From Ciborinia camelliae (lineage: Eukaryota > Ascomycota > Leotiomycetes > Helotiales > Sclerotiniaceae): a stretch of DNA of 64,000 bases. The stretch covers positions 2,138,075-2,202,074 of the forward strand of contig JANPYM010000010.1 of the NCBI GenBank assembly GCA_025890175.1, read 5' to 3'. The translations under genes were made by a program, and so were the position numbers. Shown here piece by piece: positions 35,781-47,750 of this stretch (position 1 is its first letter; each line of letters begins with the position of its first letter). Below the pieces are notes generated by a model, which had not been told where the DNA came from, did no database searches, and saw nothing but the letters and a program-made list of their open reading frames with translations.

Positions 35781-36809
35781 TCACTCTTCCATTTCAGCCT
35801 GTAGTAGCATCTCGGGATCTACAACATAATACTGCATTATCGCCGTTCTATTTCTCATCCTCCACTCCTCTTCAATATATAGGTCATCCTCTTCCGAAAC
35901 AGTGTTCAAAAACACACCCAGATCCTCACAAGCTTGTTTTGGGCATTGGTCAGTCTCGATGTAGCCACTTATGAGAGAGACTGCCAAGGAGCTGACGAAA
36001 TACCGGCGGAGCTTACTATCCTTACTGGTGGGTCGATACACCTGCTCAGACAACTCGCGTATCCGGAGATCACCAATACAATGCAACCCTTCTCTATGGT
36101 ATTCCAAAGCATCTATGGTCAAGTTTTGAAGTCCAGGAGCCGCGACAAAATCTGCAAAGACTCACAGGTTTATAAGAAACTGCATAATCGCCATATAACA
36201 TCTGTTGCATTCTTCAATCTTTGCATGCCCGCCTAGGTCGATTTGCCCTCGGTCCAAATCGCCAAAGCTAGTCTCGCGAAGCTCCCGTGTGTAGATCCAA
36301 TCCACGAATATCCCGAAAGCTTTCTTTGACGTGAAACGAAAGTCGCTCCATTGAGTTTGATTCTCGATGAATCCTGGATTGTTGAATTCAGAGTTAAAGT
36401 AGGTTGAGTAGTAACAGATCAACGCCTTGTGGACATGAAATGACCCTTCCAGATGTTCGTTTTCATCGGTTCCACCGAAAACATTAATTTTGACCATCTC
36501 AGCTTGTGGATCCCTGGAATATTGTGTCAGCTTGACCGTTATAGGATGAGTTGATCATGGAATCTTTCAGGCTTACTTCATACTAGGAGCAGTATAATTT
36601 CGCTGGAACTCGCAGGAGCGTACGATGCTCGAATCTCGAAAGATAAGTGGAGGCCTCCATACTATGTCATCGCTAGCTCTACTGAGAGATCCGTATTCTC
36701 TTCGCATTCCGGGGTAGTTTTTAAAGTTTTCCGCGAGTCTCTTCACCGCATGCTGTGATACATCTGCTTTGTATTCGGCAGTGCCTGGAAGAGGCTCATC
36801 TAGCGACAT
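35781..36809 (-). CDS. second BTB/POZ-domain protein
   Basis: The model has three exons: 36577-36809, 36200-36513 and 35781-36151, giving 305 residues. After about 85 residues the BTB core appears: MVKINVFGG, HVHKALICYYSTYFNSEF and FRFTSKKAFGIFVDWIYTREL. It continues across a 48-bp intron into FVAAPGLQNLTIDALEYH. The 48-bp intron has a weak GTTATA donor. It is supported because it is the only one I found that restores phase on both sides, but the segment before it (NRCYMAIMQF) deviates from the family, so partial decay is possible. The sequence is clearly diverged from the neighbouring BTB protein, with a different N-terminal tail and a shorter C terminus. The partner is unknown. Confidence 0.72.
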
Positions 36810-38457
36810 GATGTCAGGCTTCCAAATGAAGATCGGTCACTCCTGTCGTGGTATTGAAGATGGTTGAATGCTTGGAGGTATAAATTTGGTAGAAGAATAT
36901 CTCAAGATGGTGCTCTGGTGCAGATGGTGACCCAATTCAAGTATATATACATTTGATTGAGGAGGATTGCTTCCTTGACATGGGACTAGCTGATCACTCG
37001 GTTTGTATAGCCGGCATACATGTCTACTTGTGTTTCCAGAATCACATTACACACATCCTGCAAACTAGAACTGAGAATAATCCAGCAATCAGGTAATAAA
37101 CTTAGGTAACCCAACACTAATGCAAATGAAGGCAAACACTTGGCATGTGAGGCTCTCACTACAAGCAGATTCCGTGTTCATCAAGCTACCAATGCAACAG
37201 TATCACTGCATACACCAATGAATTACATAGTTTGTTTGTGACAGCCATTCCTTGGGGCATCCCTTGTGGTGTCTGCTATCTGCTATGATGACTTTCAATA
37301 TCTACTGAAGTTTATGGTAGTAAAGAGAACTAAGTGATTACATAGTCTCCAATTAAGTATTGAGTAGATCGATAATTGCCGCAGGAATAGATTCCTCTCC
37401 TGGATAAAAATGTCAATTAGAAGATAGAAGAAACTTCCAAGACTTGGACTCATCTCCTTCATTCCAATGAAGTATAAATCAACTAAAAGACTAGTGAAAT
37501 CTAGATTATATATTCATATGACCCGGGAATAATAGACAGCCTGAGACTCAAATCCTATGAAGGAACCATTTGAGGTATTTTCTTGACTTAGATAACAAAG
37601 TACAAGCCCTCATTATTATATACCTCAATTACCTACTATTTAATGAAACCCAAATTAATAATGAATTCATGATGTATAAAACGAGTAACATAAGGAAATA
37701 ATTGGTTTTTTTTTGAGAGTTTCGTAGCCTGGGGAAGTAGGTGTGAGGAAGGGCTAGGTGATTGCCTATCTAGATAGGTAGGTAGTTCTACGGATTATGC
37801 TAATCCAAGCCATCCCAATCATCTTACTCTTACTCTTAACTTGACTATCCAATCGTCACTTCCTCTTTTGACAAAGACCAAAACCAAAACCGATGTCACC
37901 GGAGATCCGGAGATCCAGAGATCGCGTCATTTTCATCCTACGCTTCTTTCTCTTCTCTTAATTGAATTCATGTTGTTGCTCTCTTAATCTCTTACATTCT
38001 TTTGTCATTGATATTTGACAAACAATCCAATATATTCATCTACAACAACTTGTGTCTTATATTATATTACTACCTAGTACTATCACCAAGTCATGATGTA
38101 TGACTTTTCTTCAATAACTAACTTGTTTGATGTATTAAGGAAGTGCTATGCAAACAATGTATCTGGTTGCGTTAGTTCCTTCGTAACGTGGTTTCCATAT
38201 CCAACAGAAGTTTGGAATCTTCACACATCCTCATCATCCTCATCCTATGAATGTATATCTACCTACAATACACGTTCTCCATACCTCCTAATTAATACAT
38301 TTTCCTTACCTTTGATATCAGACGATTCTCTCTTTTTTGGATTGTTTTCTCCGCCCTAAGTATTGGCTTTCTCCTCTAATATTGTTCCTATATCTTATCA
38401 ACCAATCACCAGCCTTCCACAGATTGCGTTTCCTACTTCAATCGAGCCGGCCACAAA
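36810..38457. other. intergenic region upstream of the GPCR gene
   Basis: No gene was recognised. A single TAGGTAGG patch lies at about 37770-37795. A polypyrimidine-rich leader with an 88-codon open frame (38093-38359) precedes the GPCR start. That frame has no protein-like features and would be a long upstream frame in the leader. Confidence 0.55.
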
Positions 38458-39594
38458 ATGAAAGCGGAGAATATTACACACCATGACTTCGAAGTTATTA
38501 ACACAATAGAGCGAACATGCTCAGGTGTTTCCCTTCTAGGCTGTTTATTCATAATCACCACCTTCCTCACCACCGAGGCCTTTCGCAAGCCAATCAATCG
38601 CCTCATATTCTACGCTTCCCTTGGTAACATATTCACCAACCTCGCTACACTAATATCTCGATCTGCACTTTTTCATCCACATGGACACTTTTGTCAATTC
38701 CAAGCTTTTCTTATTCAAATGTAAGTCCTTCAACAAACCCATGGAATATCAAATCTGACAAAACCAAAGGTTCCTTCCAGCTGATGCTTACTGGACTTTG
38801 GCTATGGCGTGTAACGTGATGTTTGCATTTTTCTTCCAATTCGATGTCTCTGAGCTTCGCCAATTGGAAAAATGGTACATACTCATCTGTTACGGAATTC
38901 CATTCATCCCAGCCTTCGTCTTCTTCTTCGTGCATACTCGCGAAAAAGGATATATGTATGGAAGTGCTATCTCATGGTGCTGGATCACTGCGGAATGGAA
39001 TTGGTGGAGGATTTGGAGCTTTTATTTGCCAGTCTGGTATGTTTGCGGCTTCGATCTCTATTGATTTACCTAACATTTTATAGGATCACCATCACAGTCA
39101 CTACCATGATATACGCAGTGGCTGGCAAGAAGATCCTTGACAAGAGGCGAGAGCTCATGAAAGCAACTCAGGGTATCTCACTTAGTTCTCAACCAAAATC
39201 TCATAAAGAAAGACCCTCTCAACCCGAAATCCTCCCAACCAGCAACGAGAACCAAGGAACCACTTCCACCGCACCCGGCAGACCAGAAATTACCCCTGTC
39301 GCTCGCCCCAACAAAAAAAGAGCCAACGCCGCCCTCTGGGCTTACGCAAAAGTTTCATTGCTTTTCTTCGTTGCCATGATGATAACGTGGATCCCATCCA
39401 CTGCTAATCGTATTTATTCGATTTGTCACCCTGGCATGGTAAGCTTGTCGCTGTTATATCTATCTGTGTTTGTGCTGCCACTTCAAGGGTTCTGGAATGC
39501 GACGATTTATATCCTTACTAGTCTGGATGCTTGTAAGGTGTTTTGGAAGTCTTTGAAAGAGCCTGTGGTATTTTTCAAGGGCCGCGATGCTTAG
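38458..39594 (+). CDS. cAMP-receptor-like G-protein-coupled receptor
   Basis: The model has three exons: 38458-38720, 38770-39036 and 39084-39594, giving 346 residues. Seven hydrophobic segments appear in order: LLGCLFIITTFLTT, RLIFYASLGNIFTNLATLI, YWTLAMACNVMFAFFFQF, WYILICYGIPFIPAFVFFF, WSFYLPVWITITVTTMIYA, WAYAKVSLLFFVAMMITWIP and LSLLYLSVFVLPLQGFWNA. The conserved Cys after TM2 and the FLPADAYW block before TM3 fit the Dictyostelium cAMP-receptor-like (fungal class V) receptors. An extended third intracellular loop of about 85 residues, rich in Ser, Pro and basic residues, separates TM5 and TM6. This is the expected G-protein contact region. The receptor would sit in the plasma membrane. 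The ligand is unknown in most fungi. Confidence 0.88.
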
Positions 39595-40806
39595 TGGATG
39601 TGGCGAGATTCTCCAGTTGCATGGTGAAAGACAGTGGAATCTTCGATATGAAAGTTGACGGATTACTAAATTCTACTACGTATGTATAAAGACTCATTGC
39701 GACATCCATTTCCTTCGCCCTGGATTATCTTTCTTTTAGATTCTCCTACCAGTTATTGGAGATCTGGTACACACAGGACTCGGTGTTTAGTGATAAGAAT
39801 GTGATCCAGACAGTCATCATGATCACTACCAAGAAAAAAAAAAGAAACTACAAGTACAAATACGATCGAATATCCACAATTGGATTGCTTGGAGAAACTT
39901 TCTCAATCACTCACTTACCTTGTATTGATTGTCCATTAACAAAAGTTCACCACGAAGCATACATACCCTGGGATACAACGAAATCAGCAGAAGAACTCAA
40001 GCATCCTATGTACCTGTCTACTACTTGGAATGACATACGAATGCGAATGGAAGGAAGACAGGCGATTTGATATTGAAGTCGGAGGTATCGATACCTGTGT
40101 TGTAGAGTACTATCTCGGATATGAAAGAATGGTGGCATGATAGGATAGAATAGAGTAGCAAAAATAGAGTTTGATATTCAGATGAAAAATAGGATATTCT
40201 TGTATAATTTCCCTGAATGGATGTTAATATCCTTTTTTGATATGTGGGTGGGGGAAGTAGTAGAGGAGGAAGGAGTAGGAGTAGAGTAGGAGTAGGAGTA
40301 GTAGTAGTAGTAGGAGTAAGGGCCTTTCTTCCTTTCTTTGTTATATGGGATGTAAATATAAATTTAAATGTAGATGCGTTAATAGCTTGAGAGTAGGTAT
40401 ATATTGGTATACTATGTAGAGATGGAGATGGACTGGAAATGCACTGGAATGTATATATCAGTATATGTATACTAGAGTGTAGAAATATTACATAGGAGGG
40501 AGGAGAGAAGAGGAAAGGGGAGAAGGAGAAGGAGAAGGAGAACAGGAGAAGGAGAACAGGAATATAAATACATATGATATATATATCTCATCTGTATATA
40601 GAACAGAATATGATATAATACAACATAAGACAAGAGATGATAAATTATATGATAAATAGAAAACTTTGACTTTGAGTTTAAGTTTGAGAATATCTTTTTT
40701 TGATTTATCTTACCGTACCTTATGGTTGGTTATAGCTATAGCTAAGGTAACTAGGTAAATATTGTAATTTATTTATTTGGTGATGGGAGGTTTGATAGCG
40801 AGAGGA

Positions 40807-40807
40807 G

Positions 40808-40838
<31 letters not shown>
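40807..40838. repeat. (CA)n(GA)n dinucleotide tract
   Basis: A short CA run passes directly into a GA run. Confidence 0.85.
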
Positions 40839-41205
40839 TAGATGCTGGAGATAGATGCTGGAGATAAATAGATAGATAGAAATATATTCTGTTTTTGGAA
40901 TATTAGCTTGTATTAGATCAGATTAGCTTAGATTCATCAATTCATCAATTCATTAATTCATTTTCTTGATATTTGATTCTAAACTCCTGATTCCTGATTC
41001 TTAATTCTAAACACCTGATTCCTGATTCCCGATCCTTAATTCTTCAATCTCCGGACCTCATCCATCCCCTTCAATTCATTTTCTTCGCTTAGATACTGTA
41101 CGATTACAGTAACAGGGGTGGATTTATCAGGTCACATGGGGACTATACTAGCGTAGTATTAGCTTAGGACCTTGCTTATACTATAGTGGGCAAACCCACA
41201 AAGCC

Positions 41206-41359
41206 TGAAACGTATTTTTTTATTTTTAAAATATTTATAATAATTATATATTAATATATATTATATTTTAATTTTAATTTTATTTTTTATTTATAATTTC
41301 TTTTTTAATACTAATATATAATTATTATAAATATTTTAAAAATAAAAAAATACGTTTCA
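41206..41359. mobile_element. 48-bp perfect inverted repeat, possible MITE
   Basis: Arm 41206-41253 (beginning TGAAACGTATTTTTTTATTT) is the exact reverse complement of 41312-41359, with a 58-bp AT-rich centre. Perfect identity of 48-bp arms implies recent origin or active maintenance. The left arm starts inside a GCCTGAAA motif that is shared with the repeat at 50.0 kb. No target-site duplication was clear, so calling it a MITE is inference. Confidence 0.55.
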
Positions 41360-41540
41360 AACTTTATAGATTTATTTATTATAATAATATATAATATATA
41401 ATCATATTAAATTTATTGTATAAAGTTTTTATAATAATATTTTTTTAAAATTTTATATATATTATTTTATAATATTTTATTATATTTATAATATAACTTA
41501 TATATATTATATTTTTAAAATATAATATTAAAATATAAAA

Positions 41541-41620
41541 TTACGTAATCCGAATGTAATAAAGTGAAGGAATCGTTTTTGCTTCCGCCTCGAAACCTTT
41601 TCATTTCGTTTTAGGCATAA
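41541..41620. repeat. dispersed repeat copy A
   Basis: The stretch reading TTACGTAATCCGAATGTAAT through TTTTAGGCATA aligns base for base, with scattered differences, to 49927-50007. The core GAAACC.TTTCA.TT.GTTT followed by TAGGCAT is the best-kept part. Confidence 0.65.
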
Positions 41621-42388
41621 GTAGTTTCAGTTTAGATCTTGAATCCACATCCTCTTCTATCGAAACTAAGCTATTTTCTATTACTAACCTACCTACCTAC
41701 CTACCTACCTATCTATCAATCTATCAACCTATCAACCTATCAACCTATCTACCTATCTATCTATCTATCAACCTATCTCCCTAAATACCTTACTATTTCA
41801 CTCCAATTTCCACTCCCCACCATTTTCTCTTGAGAAATTAAATTATATAGTAGGCCGGGGATAGATATTTTTATAGATAGATAGTTTAGGATGGATATAT
41901 GATGATTTATCTAATCTACTATCATCTAATTATCTATAATCTATAATCTATAATCTATAATCTATAATCTTTAATCTACAATCTATTAATATCAATCTAT
42001 TAATATCAATCTATTAATATCAATCTACTAATATAAAATCGATATGAAATCAGTCAGTTGGTGAGGCATGCTGTGCAGAGCAAGTTTTGAGTTTCGAGTT
42101 TCGAGCTTTGAGTTTGGAGCTGAGTTCTTAGATTCTTAGATTCTTAGCGTTTTTGATTTTGTTTAGTAAATGGTATATGGTATAGTTACTAATGTGCTTT
42201 GCTGTGGTGTATATACATGGATTTTGGAGGGGTATGGTATGGTATGGTATGATATGGTATAGTGGTTTTATGGATAATGGTGGTTTTATGGATTATGGTG
42301 GTGAGATACGATATTGGTACTCAACTCACTCGTACATTGAGTGAGAGTAAGGGTATAGGTATATGTATAAGAAAGGAGCTCAATAAAT

Positions 42389-44137
42389 CTACCGCGACAC
42401 CTTCTCATCAAAGCTCTCAACCCGATCAAAAGTTTTCCAAACCGAGGCCCTAGCTGCTAGATACGATTTACTCTGAATGGCCTTATATATACCATGGAAT
42501 CCACTGATGGGCCATGCTTTCAACAGTTTTTCCTGCACGCTCAAAGGTTTCGCCATCAGCGTCTGGGGTGGCGCCTTGACTTTCTCGTACACGTTGGGGA
42601 GCGAGGTCGCGCCGTATTTCGCCCTCAATCCCTCGTACCATGTGCGATCGTACATTTCCCAGAATTGTTCTTCGTTGTAATATGTCTGTGCGTAGAGCCA
42701 CTTCATCCCGCCCAATTCTTTGAGTTTCTCCTCGAGACTGGTGTTCGCTTTGACGATATCTTTTTCTTTGCCGTATCCCCACAGTCCGATGTTCATGAGA
42801 GGTTTCAGTGTTTGGCCGTCGGCTTCGTAGGTGGCCGAATGCGGATGCATGGTTGGCATGGGACTTTGCTTTAAGGGACATAGCCATAAGGGATAGATTC
42901 CAAAATATTCATCCGTGTAATCGACGAATTCTGTGGCTGTGGAATATGGTAGGGCTAGATCTTGAACAATGTAGCCGGGTGGCATGCCGGCTGTATGAAG
43001 TGCAGTATATAACATACGGGTATGTAGAAAGTCATCCAAAAACCACCGTGTAAATTTGTTGAATGGGAATGAAAAATATTTGAAGGCGGAAGCACCTACC
43101 CAGAATGCTCCACGGTCATATCGAAAGAGGTATTCTGCCAGTGGGATAGCAAATCTTGGCGAGGATTTGCTATTATCTATACTAGACTCTACATGCATGT
43201 AGAACCAAGGATCTGAAGCACTACCAAATCGTTGCACTGGAGTATTGGCCGTTGGTGTATCTGTCAAACGGCCGGTAATAATAGCCCCTTTCGTTTTCGA
43301 AAACATAATCCCGTCCACATAATCGATACTTGGATCTGCGGTCATCTCTTCAATCTTCTTGATAGCATCTGGCATATCAGATACCGGATGATATGTCGTC
43401 TCAACATATTTCCTCGCCTTTTGGAGTTGCAGCTCAACCAAGGTCGTTACACCCATACTTCCAACCGCCCCCGCAGCGCCATGAAATAAATCAGCCTTCT
43501 CCGTCTTCGAACATTGGATCACTTGACCATCTGCCAATATCATCTCAACCCGATTGATCGTCTCGTTGAAAAATCCATGGCGAAATGAACTGCTCTCGCC
43601 AGATGTCCCCGCGTATCCCCCTCCAGCAGTAATACCGGGAAATTCCATCACAACCGGCGGCACAAGTCCATACTTCAATGTCTCCTCTACCAATCTATCC
43701 ATCGGCACATTTGGTTCCACCCATGCTGTTTGCGTCGCAGTGTTGACTTCCAATACATGCGACAACCCACCAATATTGATTATATTTTTGCCCTTGGCAT
43801 TATTTCGTGTGCTATTCGTAGAACCATGATTGATTCGAAATTTCTCCTTGCGTTCGTAGAATTGTCGAACATTGGCGGATATTTTCTCGACGGTTTGATT
43901 GTGTAGGGTGAGGGCAGGTGAGGTATGGGTCGAATTGGAAAAGTACCGTACATTCACTCTCGTCTGATATTGCTTTGTCTCTTCATGCCATTGTCTGATT
44001 GAGTTTGGCGGGGTTGTAATCGATAAAGATCGGATGATGATATTCTTTCGTCCGATTGTACGGGTTGATGTTCTTCTCAATGACCTCAATGGCGCATTAT
44101 TGTTTCCTCCTCGCCGTATTGAAATCATGGCTTGCAA
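42389..44137 (-). CDS. FAD-linked oxidoreductase, DHCR24-like
   Basis: A single-exon protein of 582 residues. The first 60 residues are rich in Arg, Ser and Thr and could be a mitochondrial presequence or a basic tail. Residues about 110-270 form an FAD-binding-4 (PCMH-type) domain with NIGGLSHVLEV, EPNVPMDRLVEETLKYGLVP, FPGITAGGGYAGTSGESSS and FHGAAGAVGSMGVTTLVEL. The C-terminal half (HTAGMPPGYIVQDLALPY, PLWLCPLK, LWGYGK) is the pattern of the DHCR24/Dwarf1 delta(24)-sterol reductase family. In animals and plants these reduce the sterol side-chain double bond. Fungi make ergosterol without this step, so the fungal substrate may differ. It is divergently transcribed from an MFS permease, with 215-269 bp between start codons depending on the permease start. 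Confidence 0.85.
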   Translation of the reverse strand: MQAMISIRRGGNNNAPLRSLRRTSTRTIGRKNIIIRSLSITTPPNSIRQWHEETKQYQTRVNVRYFSNSTHTSPALTLHNQTVEKISANVRQFYERKEKFRINHGSTNSTRNNAKGKNIINIGGLSHVLEVNTATQTAWVEPNVPMDRLVEETLKYGLVPPVVMEFPGITAGGGYAGTSGESSSFRHGFFNETINRVEMILADGQVIQCSKTEKADLFHGAAGAVGSMGVTTLVELQLQKARKYVETTYHPVSDMPDAIKKIEEMTADPSIDYVDGIMFSKTKGAIITGRLTDTPTANTPVQRFGSASDPWFYMHVESSIDNSKSSPRFAIPLAEYLFRYDRGAFWVGASAFKYFSFPFNKFTRWFLDDFLHTRMLYTALHTAGMPPGYIVQDLALPYSTATEFVDYTDEYFGIYPLWLCPLKQSPMPTMHPHSATYEADGQTLKPLMNIGLWGYGKEKDIVKANTSLEEKLKELGGMKWLYAQTYYNEEQFWEMYDRTWYEGLRAKYGATSLPNVYEKVKAPPQTLMAKPLSVQEKLLKAWPISGFHGIYKAIQSKSYLAARASVWKTFDRVESFDEKVSR

Positions 44138-44406
44138 TTGGCGTGGCTGATGTTACACAAGGCATGTTTCACAATATTTTTTTTGGTCAATTGAGCGATA
44201 TCGCTATCGCAAGGCTGTCTCGTCAGGCCCACCCGCGTATACTTTCAGTGGGGAGGTACCTGAGTCTGTGAGTCTGTGAACCCTAGAACAGAACTCAATC
44301 ACAACGACATCATTCTACAGAGGTAAATCAACAACATTTTATAGAGCATGAAATGGAAATCAGAAGCTTTATACACATAGATCATCACCATTCAACTACA
44401 CACGCA
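44138..44406. promoter_or_regulatory. shared divergent promoter region
   Basis: Only 215-269 bp separate the start codons of the FAD oxidoreductase (-) and the MFS permease (+), so both promoters must overlap. This suggests possible co-regulation. A short upstream ATG frame (about 44348-44380) precedes the permease. No specific factor site is claimed. Confidence 0.5.
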
Positions 44407-46221
44407 ATGAGCGCTCTCCAAGCTGCAGATGAGAAGCAGACCATGCAAGTGCTTGGAACTGCCCAAGGTGTTCCAACCTCACCATCCGCGGATCAAGATA
44501 TCGCTATCGCTATAGTTGGGGAGCATCGCCATGAAATTGACCCGGCGATGGAAGCTCGTGTCGTTCGAAAGATAGATTGGTTTTTAGTTCCTGCTATGTT
44601 TATTGGATATGGACTTGTTTATTACGATAAGGTACAGACATATTTTTTCCACTATACCTTCAATTTTTAACAATCCCAGGCAATTCTGGGATCTGCAGTC
44701 CTCTTTGGGATGACGACCGATCTCTCCCTGTCCATCACAAATACCAATGTGACGCCACATACAACCAATACCTCTCGTCTTAGTTGGGCAACATCACTTT
44801 TTTACTTCGGCATGTTGACAGGTTTATATCCTATGACGTTCGCGCTGCAAAGATTCAATATGGGAAGAATAATAGGAATTGTAGTGTGCTTTTGGGCATT
44901 GATTTGTATGTGTACCGCCGCTGTAACAAATTGGCGCGGTCTACATGCGCAAAGATTCTTCCTCGGTTTCGTCGAAAGTATCATTCCCACTGGTTTCATG
45001 TGTATAATCAGTTCCTTTTATACACAATCGGAACAATCCCTAAGACAAAGTTGGTGGTTTTCCTCAACTGGTGCATTTACTATTGTTGGTGGGGCACTCA
45101 ATTATGGTTTTGGACAAATTGAAGGTGGGGATTTGAAGCGATGGCAGTATATTTATTTACTGGCCGGATCTCTCACGTTCATTTTTGGTATCTGTTGTTT
45201 CTTCGTACCCGATTCTCCGGTCTCGGCTTGGTTTCTTACTATGGATGAGCGGATGGTAGCCACGGAACGTTTGAGATATGGCCAGACGGGTATTCGTTGT
45301 ACCAAGTTCAAATGGTTTCATATCAAGGAATCTTTACTTGATATAAAAGTATGGTTGGTGGCTATTATGATGGCTTCGGCATATACTGTCAACGGAGCAG
45401 TTAGTGGGTTTGGTCCACTCATCGTTTCCACTTTTGGGTATTCGACTTTAGATTCTATTTTGTTCCAGTTTCCTCTCGGCGCAATATGTTTGATCTTCAT
45501 TTTACTCACCGGTTATCTCTCATCGCGTATCCCAAATATCCGCATCATCCTCCTCATTACATGTTGTCTCCCAGTTATCGCAGGATGTGCAATGATATGG
45601 AAAAGCTCCTGGCATCATCATGCAGCAACTCCAGTTGTCGGATACACCATGGTTGGATTCTTTGGACCAGTCGTCAGCTTAATCATCACGATCGGTATGG
45701 CCAATATTGCGGGGCAAACTAAAAAATGCTTTATGGCGGCTACTATTTTTGTGGCATATTGTGTGGGGAATATCGTGGGACCGCAATTGATCATATCACA
45801 AACGAAGTCAAGACATTATCCAGAACTCTGGTTGGGACTGATTATTTGGTACGTTTGGAAATAGGTGGAAGAAAATGCGTGAAAGTGCTAATGTGGAGTA
45901 GTTATTGCATTACGATTGTAGCTGCCGTGGCTTTGTATGTTGTCTTGGCTAGGGAGAATCGAAAGCGAGACATGTTGAAGTAAGTTCACACCATTTTCAC
46001 CAATATTTATAAGCTGGAAACTTTTCCACGGTTATCCCATTGTATTAATGGGCGATCATGAAAAAAATTACGTCATATCTCATGCTGTACTCTGCTGTTA
46101 CCTAGTCTGGAACAAATCATGCTAATTGATCTCGTGTAGATTAGATGAAGTTAATAGGGACAAAATGGCTTTCCAGGATCTAACCGACAGGCAGAATCCA
46201 TACTTTCGCTATATGCTTTAG
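44407..46221 (+). CDS. MFS permease, Dal5/allantoate type
   Basis: The model has four exons: 44407-44631, 44680-45848, 45902-45979 and 46140-46221, giving 517 residues. An in-frame ATG at 44353 would add 18 residues. Twelve hydrophobic segments are readable. Family marks include RKIDWFLVPAMFIGYGLVYYDK at the entry to TM1, AILGSAVLFG, the signature GFVESIIPTGFMCIISSFYT, and WWFSSTGAFTIVGGALNYGFG. It ends with CYCITIVAAVALYVVLAREN and a tail AFQDLTDRQNPYFRY typical of the anion:cation symporter (allantoate/nicotinate permease) group. The last two introns (53 and 160 bp) are needed to reach this conserved tail. Substrates in this family are small organic anions or vitamins; the actual one is unknown. 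It is paired head to head with a DHCR24-like enzyme. Confidence 0.88.
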
Positions 46222-46642
46222 CCCTAGATGCAGAAATTAAATTTGGTAGATGCTAGCTTACATCATCTTAACTCTGTTTTTCGAGCTACATACCCCTTTC
46301 GGTAAATGGGCTGACCTCCTTTCATCGGCCGAAAATGTTAACCCCACCAAAAGGTGGATATTTCCGGCGCTTAGAGTAAAGTCCGTTATCACCACATGGG
46401 ACACAACATGTGGTACATTTGGTGGCTAATTGTTGAAAAATATATAAAGACATCATTAGATCTTGGATTTACTTTCGATTTACTTTCGATTCACTACTTT
46501 CCTCTCTCTATTTAATTGAATATAGCAACAAAACAATCCACTTAGTTCCAAAACACCGCGGCAAGACTCGCGTATCTGGATTGAAGCAAGACTTCCTTTC
46601 TTAATTTTTGAAGCGTCTCATCACCATATAATTACCTTCAAC
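46222..46642. other. intergenic region between permease and aldo/keto reductase
   Basis: It contains the permease 3' end and the promoter of the next gene. A small hairpin (CCACC-AAAA-GGTGG) lies at about 46341-46355. Confidence 0.5.
46441..46450 (+). promoter_or_regulatory. TATA box upstream of the aldo/keto reductase
   Basis: TATATAAAGA lies about 200 bp upstream of the ATG at 46643 and is followed by a pyrimidine-rich stretch. Confidence 0.4.

Positions 46643-47750
<1,108 letters not shown>

Larger units (their letters stand above)
39595..42388. other. AT-rich intergenic region
   Basis: The first part has no gene-like content; the open frame at 39756-40070 is lysine-rich translation of AT-rich DNA. 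From 40.2 kb on there are GTAGTAGGA, (CA)n(GA)n, TATC and ATC-type simple repeats, a large palindrome, very AT-rich DNA (about 41210-41550) and a dispersed repeat at 41.54 kb. Repeats are listed separately. Confidence 0.65.

Noticed and set aside
39756..40070. 104-codon frame downstream of the GPCR
   Set aside because: Lysine/tyrosine-rich translation of A-rich DNA without a domain.
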